49,185 nt of DNA from the NCBI GenBank assembly GCA_946488855.1, contig CAMLWC010000005.1, positions 1 through 49,185 of the forward strand. Direction: 5' to 3'. The stretch comes from an uncultured Mycoplasmatota bacterium. GTDB taxonomy: Bacteria; Bacillota_I; Bacilli_A; RF39; UBA660. Under the pieces are notes generated by a model. That model did not search any database and had not been told where the DNA came from. It worked only from the letters and a program-made list of their open reading frames with translations. A program made the position numbers and the translations under genes. Shown here piece after piece: positions 24,786 to 34,036 of this stretch. Every line of letters starts with the position of its first letter. Within the stretch, counting starts at the first letter, position 1.

Positions 24786-27700
24786 TACATAGCCTCCTTA
24801 TCTTCTGTATCTTCTGATTCATCATATTCTTCATCATCTAAATCGTCATCAAATTCATCATCAAAATCTTCTTCAGATTCATCAAATTCATCTGTTTCTT
24901 CATCTAAGTTTTCTGTATCATTTTCTTCAATATTTTCTTTGATTGGTTGAATACTATTTTCAAAATCTTCAACACTTACAAATCCTTCTTGATCCATTGC
25001 TTCTACATCTTTCATATCAATTAATTTACCATTTTCAGATAAAACACTGATATCTAAGCCTAAAGCTTGGAATTCTTTAATTAATACTCTAAAGCTTTCT
25101 GGTACACTGCTTGGTGGAAGTGGTGTTCCTTTAACTAATGCTTCATATACTTTAACACGACCTACAACATCATCTGATTTAATAGTCATCATTTCTTGTA
25201 ATACATGAGCAGCACCATAAGCATATAATGCCCAAACTTCCATTTCTCCAAATCTTTGACCACCAAATTGAGCTTTACCACCTAATGGTTGTTGAGTAAC
25301 TAATGAGTATGGACCAGTAGATCTAGCATGTAATTTATCATCTACCATGTGGTGTAATTTAATCATATACATAACACCAACAGATATTCTATTATCAAAT
25401 GGTTCACCAGTTCTACCATCATATAAAACCATTTTACCATCTTCTGATAATTTAGCTTCTTTTAAAGCATCAATAATTTCTTCTCTAGTAGCACCATCGA
25501 ATGCTGGAGTCATAACATGAATATTTAATTCTTTAGCAGCTGCACCTAAATGCATTTCTAAGATTTGTCCAATATTCATACGAGAAGGAACTCCTAATGG
25601 GTTAAGTAAGATATCAATAGGTGTTCCATCAGCCATATAAGGCATATCTTCTTGTGGTAATATTAATGAAATAACACCTTTATTACCATGACGTCCAGCC
25701 ATTTTATCACCAATTGAAATTTTACGTTTTTGAGCTATATAAACACGAACTATTTTAGATACACCAGCAGGTAATTCATCAGAATCTTCTTTAGTAAATA
25801 TTTTAACATCATGAACGATTCCTTCACCACCATGAGGTACTCTTAAAGATGTATCTCTTACTTCTCTTGTTTTTTCTCCAAATATAGCATGTAATAATTT
25901 TTCTTCACTAGTTAATTCAGCCATACCTTTTGGTGTTACTTTACCAACTAAAATATCATCATCGTGTACTTCAGTACCGATTCTAATAATACCATTTTCA
26001 TCTAAGTTTTTACGAGCATCTTCACCAATATTTGGAATATCTCTTGTAAATTCTTCTGGACCTAATTTAGTATCACGACATTCAATTTGATAATCTTCAA
26101 TATGAATAGATGTATAAACATCATCAGATACTAATCTTTCATTTAAAATAACAGCATCTTCGTAGTTATATCCATTAAAGTTCATAAATGCTACAGTTAC
26201 ATTTTTACCTAAAGCCATTTCACCTTTATCAGTAGAAGGTCCATCAGCAATTATTTGATCTTTTTTAATAACATCATTTACTCTTACAATAGGAACTTGA
26301 TGATAACAAGTACCATTATTACTTCTTTCATAACCATTTAAATAATAAGTATCTTGTCCACCTTTAGTTTTTACAATAATTTTTTTACCATCTACGTATT
26401 CTACTATACCATCAGCATTAGCTATTACTACAGAACCCCCATCACGAGCAGAAATTGCTTCAATACCTGTTCCAACTAATGGTGCTTCTGATTTTAATAA
26501 TGGAATAGCTTGACGTTGCATGTTAGAACCCATAAGTGCTCTTTTACCATCATCGTGTTCCAAGAATGGAATACCTTGAGTAGTAATTGAGATTACTTGT
26601 TGTGGTGAAACATCAATATAATCTACTTTTTTAGATTCAATCATAATGTTGTCGCCACGATATCTAACTGGTATTTTTTCTTCAATAAAACAATTATTTT
26701 CATCAATTTTAGCAGTTGCTTGAGATATATAATGATCTAATTCTTCATCAGCAGTCATATAAACAACTTCATCAGTTAATTTACCATTTTCTACTTTACG
26801 ATATGGAGTCATAATAAATCCATAATCATTTACTCTAGCATAACTAGCTAAAGCAGTAATCAAACCGATATTTGGCCCTTCTGGAGATTCAATTGGACAT
26901 AATCTACCATAGTGTGATGGATTAACGTCACGAACATCCATACCTGCTCTATCTCTTGATAAACCACCTGGACCTAAACTAGATAAACGTCTTTTATTAG
27001 CAAGTTCAGCAATTGGATTTGTTTGATCCATGAATTGTGATAATTGAGATGAACCAAAGAATTCTTTGATAGCTGCAGTTAGTGGTCTAATATTAATCAA
27101 AGTTTTAGGTGTAACTTCAGCTAATTCTTGAGTACTCATTCTATCTCTAATTACTCTTTCAATTCTTGACACACCAATTCTAAATTGATTTTGTAATAAT
27201 TCTCCTACTTGTCTTACACGTCTATTAGATAAGTGGTCGATTTCATCAAATGAACCAATACCTTCAAATAAATTTAAATAGTATGATACTGATGCATAAA
27301 TATCAGAAATAGTTAATCTTTTTTCAGTAATTGTTTGATCATTACCAATAATTTTAGTTACTTTACCTTCTTTATTGTATACTTTAACAATTTGAACTCT
27401 ATTATAACTATCTAATTCTTCATTAATTAATACTTCTTTAACACCATAACCATTTTCAAAAACTGGTTTTAATTTTTCTAATAACTCTTTAGTTACTAAA
27501 TCACCATCATTAGCGATTACTTCATTATCAACTTTAATTGTTTCAGCTAATTTATTACCTAATAATCTATCTAAAACATTTAATTTTTTATTAAATTTGT
27601 AACGTCCTACTTTAGCTAAATCATATCTAAATGCATCAAAAAATCTAGTAATTAATTGATTTTTCGCACTATCTAAAGTAGATGGTTCACCTGGTCTTAA

Positions 27701-28420
27701 TTTTGAATGAATATCAATTAATGATTCATCTGTATTTTTATTAGTATCTTTTTCAATTGTCTTAGTAAGTAATTCATTTTCACCAAATAAATCAATTATA
27801 TCTTCATCACTATTTAAACCAATTGCTCTAAGTAATGTTGTAATAGGAACCTTTCTTGTTCTATCGATTCTTACATAGATAACATCTCTTGAATCGATTT
27901 CATATTCCAACCAAGTTCCTCTAGTTGGTATAATTTGTGAAGTAATAGTAACTCGTCCATTTTTCTTATCTACTTCTTTACCATAATAACAACTTGGAGA
28001 ACGAACTAATTGTGAAACGATAACACGTTCTGCTCCATTAATTATAAATGTCCCAGTTTCAGTCATTATAGGCATATCACCTAAGAAAATTTCTTGTTCT
28101 TTTACTTCCCCTGTTTCACCATTAAAAAGTCTTGCTTCTACCTTTAAAGGTGCTGCATAAGTTGCATATCTTTCTTTGCAACCTTTAATTGAATATTTTG
28201 GTTGTTCAAAAGAGAAATCTCCAAATTCCAACGATAAATTTCCTGTAAAACTTTCTACAGGGAAAATGTCATCAAATACTTCTTTGATTCCTTCTGTCAT
28301 AAACCAATCATAAGATTTTTTTTGAATTTCTAACAAATTGTTTAATTCAATTGCATTTTTTGTTTTTGCATAATTTCTTCTTTCACGATAATCTCCACAT
28401 TTTTTTGTTGTATATGCCAC
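24785..28420 (-). CDS. rpoB: RNA polymerase beta subunit
   Basis: A 1211-residue subunit. The start is the GTG at 28420 (AGGGGTG upstream), giving [19 protein letters not shown] as in Bacillus; the frame is open 36 bases further but that is not needed. The rifampicin region reads [20 protein letters not shown] and then [18 protein letters not shown]. The position equal to E. coli H526 (B. subtilis H482) is Asn at residue 475. The last 45 residues are a very acidic Asp/Glu tail ending KEAM. It has a promoter inside the upstream methyltransferase gene end. Confidence 0.98.
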   Translation of the reverse strand: MAYTTKKCGDYRERRNYAKTKNAIELNNLLEIQKKSYDWFMTEGIKEVFDDIFPVESFTGNLSLEFGDFSFEQPKYSIKGCKERYATYAAPLKVEARLFNGETGEVKEQEIFLGDMPIMTETGTFIINGAERVIVSQLVRSPSCYYGKEVDKKNGRVTITSQIIPTRGTWLEYEIDSRDVIYVRIDRTRKVPITTLLRAIGLNSDEDIIDLFGENELLTKTIEKDTNKNTDESLIDIHSKLRPGEPSTLDSAKNQLITRFFDAFRYDLAKVGRYKFNKKLNVLDRLLGNKLAETIKVDNEVIANDGDLVTKELLEKLKPVFENGYGVKEVLINEELDSYNRVQIVKVYNKEGKVTKIIGNDQTITEKRLTISDIYASVSYYLNLFEGIGSFDEIDHLSNRRVRQVGELLQNQFRIGVSRIERVIRDRMSTQELAEVTPKTLINIRPLTAAIKEFFGSSQLSQFMDQTNPIAELANKRRLSSLGPGGLSRDRAGMDVRDVNPSHYGRLCPIESPEGPNIGLITALASYARVNDYGFIMTPYRKVENGKLTDEVVYMTADEELDHYISQATAKIDENNCFIEEKIPVRYRGDNIMIESKKVDYIDVSPQQVISITTQGIPFLEHDDGKRALMGSNMQRQAIPLLKSEAPLVGTGIEAISARDGGSVVIANADGIVEYVDGKKIIVKTKGGQDTYYLNGYERSNNGTCYHQVPIVRVNDVIKKDQIIADGPSTDKGEMALGKNVTVAFMNFNGYNYEDAVILNERLVSDDVYTSIHIEDYQIECRDTKLGPEEFTRDIPNIGEDARKNLDENGIIRIGTEVHDDDILVGKVTPKGMAELTSEEKLLHAIFGEKTREVRDTSLRVPHGGEGIVHDVKIFTKEDSDELPAGVSKIVRVYIAQKRKISIGDKMAGRHGNKGVISLILPQEDMPYMADGTPIDILLNPLGVPSRMNIGQILEMHLGAAAKELNIHVMTPAFDGATREEIIDALKEAKLSEDGKMVLYDGRTGEPFDNRISVGVMYMIKLHHMVDDKLHARSTGPYSLVTQQPLGGKAQFGGQRFGEMEVWALYAYGAAHVLQEMMTIKSDDVVGRVKVYEALVKGTPLPPSSVPESFRVLIKEFQALGLDISVLSENGKLIDMKDVEAMDQEGFVSVEDFENSIQPIKENIEENDTENLDEETDEFDESEEDFDDEFDDDLDDEEYDESEDTEDKEAM

Positions 28421-28478
28421 TCTTTCACCCCTATACACTATATTATCATGCAACAAAAGTACATGCCACCAATTTATA

Positions 28479-28507
28479 ATTTTACCAAATGTTTATCAAC
28501 ATGTCAA
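28479..28507 (-). promoter_or_regulatory. Promoter of rpoBC
   Basis: TTGACA (28502-28507), 17-base spacer, TAAAAT (28479-28484). The -35 hexamer overlaps the TGA stop of the upstream methyltransferase gene (28504-28506). Confidence 0.8.
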
Positions 28508-29085
28508 TTGTTTATTGCTCTAATTATGAAAAAACCTTTATTTTTACAAATAATTGTAGTTTCATATTCTTTGCTTAAGTCTTTAACTAAACTTTTAGCG
28601 CCTTGATCTTTATTTATCACTAACCATAATTCACCATTTTTATTTAAATAATTTTTAGCATCAAATAATAATTTATATAATATTTTTTTACCTACTCTAA
28701 TAGGGGGATTGGTTACAATAAAATCGTATTTTTTATTAACATTATCATATAAATCACTTTCAAATACATTTGTTTTAACATTATTTAGTTTTGAATTTTT
28801 AATAGCCAAATCTAAACTTCTTCTATTAACATCAATCATATCAACTAATAAATTATTTTTTTTAGAAATATAAATACCGATTGGACCATAACCACAACCG
28901 ATATCTAAAATATTTCCTTTTAAATCAGGTAAATTTTCTAGTAGTGTTCTTGTACCGAAATCTAATCCATTTTTAGAAAAGACTCCATTATCAGTATAAA
29001 AAGAAAAAGGAAGATTATTGATAATTACATTTATTTTTTTTACTTCGCTTTTTAATGTTTCATCGTTAGTAAAATAGTAACTCAT
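28504..29085 (-). CDS. RsmC-like class I SAM methyltransferase
   Basis: A 193-residue protein related to RsmC, which methylates 16S rRNA. Motif I is GNILDIGCGYGPIGIYISKK, a second acidic loop is VDMIDVNRRSLDLA, and the catalytic motif is DFIVTNPPIRVGKKI (NPPxRxGK type). The gene at this locus in Bacillus (ybxB, between rplL and rpoB) is the same family, so the synteny is conserved. It acts on rRNA or a similar nucleic acid, but the exact target is not shown. Confidence 0.88.
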   Translation of the reverse strand: MSYYFTNDETLKSEVKKINVIINNLPFSFYTDNGVFSKNGLDFGTRTLLENLPDLKGNILDIGCGYGPIGIYISKKNNLLVDMIDVNRRSLDLAIKNSKLNNVKTNVFESDLYDNVNKKYDFIVTNPPIRVGKKILYKLLFDAKNYLNKNGELWLVINKDQGAKSLVKDLSKEYETTIICKNKGFFIIRAINN

Positions 29086-29107
29086 TTATCTTCCTCTTTT
29101 CTAAAAA

Positions 29108-29140
29108 CACAATAAGCCCATACTAAAATCGTACAGGCTT
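29108..29140 (-). terminator. Hairpin after rplL
   Basis: AAGCC pairs with GGCTT and the inner TGTAC with GTATG around a loop of about 7 bases; the tail is ATTGTGTTTTT. The T tract is broken, so some reading into the methyltransferase and rpoB is likely. Confidence 0.65.
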
Positions 29141-29148
29141 TTTATTAA

Positions 29149-29514
29149 TTATTTTAATTCAACAGTAGCGCCAGCTTCTTCGAATTTAGCTTTTAATTCA
29201 TTAGCTTCATCAGTTGAAATATTTTCTTTAACAGCTCCACCATTATCAGCTACATCTTTAGCTTCTTTTAATCCTAATCCAGTGATTTCACGAACTAATT
29301 TGATAACAGCGATTTTGTTAGCACCTGCAGCAGTTAATACTAAACTAACTGTTGATGGTCCTTCTTCAACTGCAGCAGCTGGAGCAGCAGCAACAGCAAC
29401 AGCTGATGGATCAACACCAAATTCCTCCTTCATTGCGTCTACTAATTCTTTAACTTCAAGAATTGTCATTTCTTTTAAACCATTAATAAATTCTTCTTTT
29501 GTAAATTTTGCCAT
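29149..29514 (-). CDS. rplL: 50S ribosomal protein L7/L12
   Basis: A 121-residue stalk protein. The N-terminal dimerisation domain is followed by an Ala-rich hinge ([16 protein letters not shown]) and the C-terminal domain with [20 protein letters not shown] and [14 protein letters not shown]. The ATG at 29514 gives the canonical MAKFTKEEF start with AAGGA 9 bases upstream; a nearer ATG at 29523 is too close to that site. It follows rplJ by 16 bases. Confidence 0.96.
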   Translation of the reverse strand: MAKFTKEEFINGLKEMTILEVKELVDAMKEEFGVDPSAVAVAAAPAAAVEEGPSTVSLVLTAAGANKIAVIKLVREITGLGLKEAKDVADNGGAVKENISTDEANELKAKFEEAGATVELK

Positions 29515-29530
29515 TCTAATCATTCCTTTC

Positions 29531-30022
29531 TTATTTTTCTAAATCTTTACTATATAAATCTAAGCAAATTGATAAATCTTTAACAACACCCATTAATCCA
29601 GATGCTAACATAGTAAGTAATCCTTCTCTTGATGGGATGCTTGCTAATTGTTTTAACATATTTGTATCAGCTATTTGACCATCTACATATCCAATTTTCA
29701 TAACTAATGCTGGATGATCTTTAGCGAAATCACTTAATACTTTGATAGGAGCAACTGCATCAGTACCGAAAGCGATTGCTTTAGGTCCATTTAATTCAGA
29801 GTCCATATCGATATTTAAGCTATCCAAAGCTCTTTTTACTAAAGTATTTTTATATACTTTATATTCAGAACCAGCTTCTTTTAATTTTCTTCTTAATTCC
29901 ACAGTTTCATTAACTGTTAAACCATGATATTCAAATAAAACTGTTGAAGATGATTCTTTAACTTTATTAGTTATTTCGTTAACTGTTTCTTGCTTTCTAG
30001 CAATTATTTTTTGATTTGCCAT
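29531..30022 (-). CDS. rplJ: 50S ribosomal protein L10
   Basis: A 163-residue protein that anchors L7/L12 dimers to the 23S rRNA. The N-terminal domain has [20 protein letters not shown] and [20 protein letters not shown]; the C-terminal helix that binds L7/L12 follows. AAGGAGGTG precedes the ATG. Autoregulation is expected through the L10-type leader immediately upstream. Confidence 0.96.
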   Translation of the reverse strand: MANQKIIARKQETVNEITNKVKESSSTVLFEYHGLTVNETVELRRKLKEAGSEYKVYKNTLVKRALDSLNIDMDSELNGPKAIAFGTDAVAPIKVLSDFAKDHPALVMKIGYVDGQIADTNMLKQLASIPSREGLLTMLASGLMGVVKDLSICLDLYSKDLEK

Positions 30023-30034
30023 ATTACACCTCCT

Positions 30035-30174
30035 TGTTATCTATATAATACCGCATTTCAAAACTTAAAATGCCCTTACCTTACCGTAAGAGCATTAGAA
30101 AACTTATTCTAAGTCCTCGGTAGGAAATATTAAGTCTATTTTGACTCCTACTGTCTACGGTACTTCACACAACA
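30035..30174 (-). ncRNA. L10-type ribosomal leader (rplJ leader)
   Basis: A roughly 140-base leader between the rplJ promoter and ATG. It has the conserved-looking GTGAAGTACCGTAGACAGTA, then TTTCCTACCGAGGAC, and ends with the hairpin ATGC.CTTAC...GTAAGGGCAT followed by TTTTAAGTTTT. This is the arrangement of the Firmicute L10 leader, which binds L10/L12 and attenuates transcription of rplJL. The exact ends are estimated. Confidence 0.85.
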
Positions 30175-30179
30175 AATTA

Positions 30180-30208
30180 ATTATAACATATTATTTATTA
30201 CTTGTCAA
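30180..30208 (-). promoter_or_regulatory. Consensus promoter of rplJL
   Basis: TTGACA (30203-30208), 17-base spacer, TATAAT (30180-30185). The -35 lies inside the last codons of rplA; the leader starts just downstream. Confidence 0.9.
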
Positions 30209-30893
30209 AAGAATTTACATCAATTTTAATACCAGGACCCATTGTTGTAGAAACACTTATATTTTTAACATAAGTTCCTTTAACAACTGATGGTTTAGTT
30301 TTTAAAATTAATGAAACAAAGGCTTCTAAATTTTCAAGTAATTGTTTTTCTGTAAAACTAACTTTACCAATGATAATATGAACATTACCATATGAATCTG
30401 TTCTATATTCGATTCTTCCTTGTTTTACTTCTTCAACTGCTTTTTTAATATCCATAGTTACTGTTCCAGTTTTAGGGTTTGGCATTAAACCTTTTGGACC
30501 TAAAATTTTACCTAATTTACCTAATTGAGGCATCATATCTGGAGTAGCGATTAACGTATCAAAATCGAACCAATTTTCTTTTTCAATTTTTTCTAAATAA
30601 TCCATATCTCCTACATAATCAGCACCAGCATTTCTTGCTTCTTCAGCTTTTGGTCCTTTTGCAATAACTAAGATTTTTTTTGTTTTACCTGTACCATTTG
30701 GTAAACAAATAGTACCTCTTAATTGTTGATCAGCTTTTTTAGTATCTAAGTTTAAAGACATAGCAACTTCAACAGATGAATCAAATTTAGTTGTTGATGT
30801 TTTCTTAACTAAATCCATAGCTTCTTCTTTAGTATATAATTTGTTTTTTTCAACTAATTTAGCTGCTTCAACATATTTTTTACCTTTCTTCAT
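30198..30893 (-). CDS. rplA: 50S ribosomal protein L1
   Basis: A 231-residue two-domain protein. It has [38 protein letters not shown], the domain [22 protein letters not shown] loop and [21 protein letters not shown]1 binds 23S helix 76 and represses its own mRNA. AAGGAGGTATAAA precedes the ATG. Unlike the usual case it is separated from rplK by a small membrane-protein gene and has its own L1-type hairpin upstream. Confidence 0.97.
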   Translation of the reverse strand: MKKGKKYVEAAKLVEKNKLYTKEEAMDLVKKTSTTKFDSSVEVAMSLNLDTKKADQQLRGTICLPNGTGKTKKILVIAKGPKAEEARNAGADYVGDMDYLEKIEKENWFDFDTLIATPDMMPQLGKLGKILGPKGLMPNPKTGTVTMDIKKAVEEVKQGRIEYRTDSYGNVHIIIGKVSFTEKQLLENLEAFVSLILKTKPSVVKGTYVKNISVSTTMGPGIKIDVNSFDK

Positions 30894-30905
30894 TTTATAC
30901 CTCCT

Positions 30906-30937
30906 TATGTGGTCTAGCGGATTTTTCCTTCCACATA
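30906..30937 (-). promoter_or_regulatory. L1-type mRNA hairpin before rplA
   Basis: TATGTGGAAGGAAAAATCC then GCTAGACCACATA: a 7-bp outer stem with an inner GGA/TCC stem and asymmetric purine-rich bulges. It resembles the GTGGGAGG...CCGxxxACCAC element seen before rplK in many Firmicutes, which mimics the L1 site on 23S rRNA. It lies between the stop of the inserted gene and the rplA Shine-Dalgarno. Confidence 0.6.
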
Positions 30938-30940
30938 GAA

Positions 30941-31225
30941 TTAATCTATGAGACTATTAACTATACATAATGATAATATTATTAATGAAATAACGCCTAT
31001 TACAATTATAATAACTCTTAACAAACTAAATCTTTGATTAGTTATAGTTTTATAATAAAATCCATAACAAAATAATACAAAATATATTAATATAACATCA
31101 AAAATATTTTTATTTTCTTTAGATGATATAAATCTAAAAACAATCAAAGTTAGAATAATTATAATCAACTGTATTCTTTTATTATCACGAATTTTAAAAC
31201 AAACTTCTTTTAAATTACGTTTCAT
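30941..31225 (-). CDS. Small membrane protein inserted between rplK and rplA
   Basis: A 94-residue protein of unknown function. Three hydrophobic segments are visible (about residues 18-35, 41-59 and 69-91), after a basic N-terminus ([17 protein letters not shown]). Its ATG overlaps the TAA of rplK as TAATG, so it would be translated by coupling. Such a gene is not part of the standard rplK-rplA operon. Base composition is similar to its surroundings. It could be a recent insertion tolerated because a second L1-type hairpin follows it. Confidence 0.65.
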   Translation of the reverse strand: MKRNLKEVCFKIRDNKRIQLIIIILTLIVFRFISSKENKNIFDVILIYFVLFCYGFYYKTITNQRFSLLRVIIIVIGVISLIILSLCIVNSLID

Positions 31226-31647
31226 TATTTTACTTCAATTCCCATATTTAAAGCTGTACCTTCAACAATTTTCATTGCATCTTCGACAGTATAAGCATTT
31301 AAATCTGGTAATTTTGTTTCAGCAATTTCTCTTAATTGGTCTTTTGTAATTGAACCAACAATACCATTTTTACCTTTAGCTGAACCTGCTTTTACTTTAG
31401 CTGCTTTTTTAATTAAGAATGCTGCAGGTGGAGTCTTAATTACAAAATCGAAACTTCTATCATCATAAATAGTAATTTCAACTGGTAATACATCTCCCAT
31501 CTTATCTCTAGTTGCATCATTATATTTTGTACAAAATTCTTGTAGGTTTATTCCTTTTGGACCTAAAACAGTACCAACTGGTGGCGCTGGAGTAGCTTTA
31601 CCTGCTTGAATTTGTAATTTAACTTTACTTGCTATTTGTTTTGCCAC
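31225..31647 (-). CDS. rplK: 50S ribosomal protein L11
   Basis: A 140-residue protein of the GTPase-associated centre. It has [39 protein letters not shown], the thiostrepton-loop-type prolines, and the C-terminal [16 protein letters not shown]. The start is GTG at 31647, with AGGAGG 7 bases upstream. Expression is from a promoter right after nusG and a L1-type leader hairpin. Confidence 0.97.
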   Translation of the reverse strand: MAKQIASKVKLQIQAGKATPAPPVGTVLGPKGINLQEFCTKYNDATRDKMGDVLPVEITIYDDRSFDFVIKTPPAAFLIKKAAKVKAGSAKGKNGIVGSITKDQLREIAETKLPDLNAYTVEDAMKIVEGTALNMGIEVK

Positions 31648-31679
31648 GAAAACACCTCCTAAATTTAATTTTTCGCGTT

Positions 31680-31718
31680 GTGGTTATAATGATCATCCGC
31701 TTAAAATCAATCTCCCAC
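31680..31718 (-). promoter_or_regulatory. L1-type mRNA hairpin before rplK
   Basis: GTGGGAGATTGATTTTAAGC continues to ATTATAACCAC: an outer GTGG/CCAC stem with an inner imperfect stem. It matches the general form of the L1 autoregulatory site found before rplK in Firmicutes. A second, more compact copy precedes rplA. Confidence 0.6.
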
Positions 31719-31747
31719 ATCTATATAAAAAATTATATAGCGAATTA

Positions 31748-31776
31748 ATAATAACACTTTTTTTTATATTTGTAAA
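31748..31776 (-). promoter_or_regulatory. Promoter of rplK operon
   Basis: TTTACA (31771-31776), 17-base spacer, TATTAT (31748-31753), starting 4 bases after the nusG stop codon. Confidence 0.75.
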
Positions 31777-31779
31777 TAC

Positions 31780-32313
31780 TTATGCCTTAGAAATTTGCGT
31801 TAATTCTAATTCAACATTAGTTTCTTGGCCAAATAAATCTAAAGCAACTTCAACTTGTTGTTTTTCAAAGTTAATACTTGTTACTTTACCATACATATTA
31901 GCAAATGGTCCATCAACTACTTTAACTTGATCACCAATTTGTAATTCATTAGCGATATCTAATCTACTCATTCCCATTGAACCTAATATTTTATCAACTT
32001 CTGCTGGTGTTAAAGGGAATGGTTTAGCTCCTTTACCACTACTACCAATGAATCCCGTTACACCTGGTGTATTTCTTACAACAAACCATGCTTCATCAGT
32101 CATAATCATTTCAACTAATATATAACCAGGAAACATTTTTTTTACTTTTTCTTTTTTTACCCCATCTTTATATTCTACTTCTGTTTGTTCTGGGACTACT
32201 ACTCTAAAGATATAATCTTCAAGTCCCATACTAGAAGCACGCATCTCTAATTTTTCTTTTACTTTACTTTCATGACCTGAATAGGTGTTAACTACATACC
32301 ATTCTTTTTCCAT
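31780..32313 (-). CDS. nusG: Transcription antitermination factor NusG
   Basis: A 177-residue protein with the N-terminal NGN domain (WYVVNTYSGHESKVKEKLEM, later GYILVEMIMTDEAWFVVRNTP) and a C-terminal KOW domain (VKVVDGPFANMYGKVTSI). It binds RNA polymerase and modulates pausing and termination. Its ATG overlaps the secE TAA by one base (TAATG). Confidence 0.97.
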   Translation of the reverse strand: MEKEWYVVNTYSGHESKVKEKLEMRASSMGLEDYIFRVVVPEQTEVEYKDGVKKEKVKKMFPGYILVEMIMTDEAWFVVRNTPGVTGFIGSSGKGAKPFPLTPAEVDKILGSMGMSRLDIANELQIGDQVKVVDGPFANMYGKVTSINFEKQQVEVALDLFGQETNVELELTQISKA

Positions 32314-32567
32314 TATCCCACCAACATTTTAAATCCTGCGATAATTAAATCACCTAAAGTAAAGAATAAACCAAAGAAAATTATAAATGATAAGGTTGCA
32401 ATAGAATATTTAATCATTTCTTTTTTTAATGGCCAACGAACTTTGCCCATTTCTTTTTCTACACCTTTAAAAAACGATTCTTTTTTAATTTTTTTTGTAT
32501 TCTTGTCTTTTTTTGAAACTTTTTCTTTTGTTACTTTTTTAGTGTTCTTTTCATCTTTTTTACTCAT
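32313..32567 (-). CDS. secE: Preprotein translocase subunit SecE
   Basis: An 84-residue protein with a Lys-rich N-terminal extension, the conserved amphipathic FFKGVEKEMGKVRWPLKKEM and one transmembrane helix (about residues 57-80). It is part of the SecYEG channel. In Bacillus rpmG usually precedes it; no L33 gene is found here. It leads secE-nusG from its own promoter. Confidence 0.94.
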   Translation of the reverse strand: MSKKDEKNTKKVTKEKVSKKDKNTKKIKKESFFKGVEKEMGKVRWPLKKEMIKYSIATLSFIIFFGLFFTLGDLIIAGFKMLVG

Positions 32568-32631
32568 AATTCACCTCTTACATTATATGAAAATTTTTTC
32601 AAAATAAAAACACTTTTTCGTGTCTACATAA

Positions 32632-32660
32632 ATACTATCATATATTGATTTATTTGTCAA
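32632..32660 (-). promoter_or_regulatory. Promoter of secE-nusG
   Basis: TTGACA (32655-32660), 17-base spacer, TAGTAT (32632-32637). A short ACAC-GAAAAA-GTGT hairpin with TTTTTATTTT follows at about 32605-32626 in the leader and could attenuate. A nearer TATAAT (about 32583-32588) is a second possibility. Confidence 0.7.
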
Positions 32661-32698
32661 TTATTTTAAAAAAATTGATGCAAAGTATTCACCAATTT

Positions 32699-33742
32699 TT
32701 AATTATATTTTTTTAATATTTTATTTTTATTAAAACTCCAATTAATTGTTTCTCCTTCACTTATTTTATTATTATTGTTAATTAATAATGTTATATCCAT
32801 ATTATCTAAATTATTACATTCATTATAATTTAAAGAAACTATATAACCTACAGGCTTGTCTTTATTGAAATTAGATGTCGAAGGAACACCAATATATAAT
32901 TGATTAATATCATCATGAGAATTATTACATAAAAATCCATTATGTAAATGGCCCGAAATTAAAACATCAAAACTATAATCTTTAAAATAACTTTTTTTTA
33001 TTTCATCAATACTTAATATTTTTTTATCTGGTAAAATCAAACTATAATAAAATTTATGGCTAAAATGAAATGAAGTATTAGAAAATTTTGCTTGCCAATA
33101 TTTTCTTGGGATAACATAAAAATTACTAACATATCTTGTAGTTTGTCTTAATGCGTAATCATAAGATAAAGCACTATCATAAAATAAAGTATTATTTTTT
33201 TTATCGTGATTTCCAATTAGAGCAAATGTCTTTATTTCATTAGGATAATTTTTTTCAAAAGATTCAAATGGACATAATATTTTTTTTGAACTGTCTATAC
33301 ATTTTCCTGAAAAAACATCCCCTAAATGAAAGCATACCTCTACACCTTGTCGTTTAGCAAAAGTATATATATTTTGTAATAATTCAAAATTTTCTAAGTT
33401 TGGATTTCCGATATGAGTATCTGATATTAATAAAAATTTTTTATTTTTATTATCATCAACTTCAAAAGAATAATAATGTCTGCTAAAAGACGAATCGTGG
33501 TAATATTGATCTTCAATATACTTATAAATAGATTCTTTATTCCAATAATCATCACGAACAATTTTACCATAACCAAAATCCGCTAGCAAAATGTTGACAG
33601 CTAAATTTATTTCTTTCAAATCATAACAATAGCCATTTAAATCTAAAATTTCTTTTATTTGACTAATAGTTAATTGGCAATATTTCTGAAATAATTCTTC
33701 TATTTCAGGAACAAGATTATATATTTTATTGTCATAATTCAT
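32699..33742 (-). CDS. Winged-helix plus calcineurin-like metallophosphoesterase
   Basis: A 347-residue protein. Residues 1-80 look like a small winged-helix domain (TISQIKEILDLNGYCYDLKE). Residues 102-270 carry the metallophosphoesterase motifs: SDTHIG (107-112), GD (141-142), GNHD (177-180), SH (228-229) and GHLH (264-267). The metal ligands are complete, so it is probably an active phosphodiesterase or nuclease, with an unusual DNA-binding-like N-terminus. It is the last gene of the accessory island before secE. Its Shine-Dalgarno (AGGGGG) is in a small CCCTC-AAAA-GGGGG hairpin. Substrate unknown. Confidence 0.7.
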   Translation of the reverse strand: MNYDNKIYNLVPEIEELFQKYCQLTISQIKEILDLNGYCYDLKEINLAVNILLADFGYGKIVRDDYWNKESIYKYIEDQYYHDSSFSRHYYSFEVDDNKNKKFLLISDTHIGNPNLENFELLQNIYTFAKRQGVEVCFHLGDVFSGKCIDSSKKILCPFESFEKNYPNEIKTFALIGNHDKKNNTLFYDSALSYDYALRQTTRYVSNFYVIPRKYWQAKFSNTSFHFSHKFYYSLILPDKKILSIDEIKKSYFKDYSFDVLISGHLHNGFLCNNSHDDINQLYIGVPSTSNFNKDKPVGYIVSLNYNECNNLDNMDITLLINNNNKISEGETINWSFNKNKILKKYN

Positions 33743-34036
33743 AAATCAAGCCCCCTTTTGAGGGACTATTATATCATAATTTTAAAAAAATTAAAATTTG
33801 ATTATGCAATAATAAATTTATTTAATATTTTACAAGTCTTCTTAACTAACAATATCATAGAATATGTATTATTTGAAATATGTATTTACGCATCTTCATT
33901 ATTTTTAAAATATTATATAATTTATATTATATAATTTACCATTTTAATTTTAAGTTTTTATTGTAATTAAGAATTTCATATTTTTTGATATATTTATTTT
34001 TTAGAATATTTATCTATTATATTCATACTTATAAAT
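33743..34036. repeat. AT-rich intergenic region with short direct repeats
   Basis: About 294 bases without a gene. A perfect tandem 14-base repeat, TATTATATAATTTA twice, lies at 33911-33938. A 10-base direct repeat AATATGTATT occurs at 33861-33870 and 33877-33886, 16 bases apart. A TATAAT near 33770 (minus strand) may be the phosphoesterase promoter. The repeats could be regulator sites or simple slippage. Confidence 0.55.

Noticed and set aside
32605-32626. A small rpmG (L33) gene before secE, or a terminator of an upstream gene
   Set aside because: No frame encodes L33 in the roughly 130 bases before secE; the hairpin is in the leader downstream of the secE promoter.
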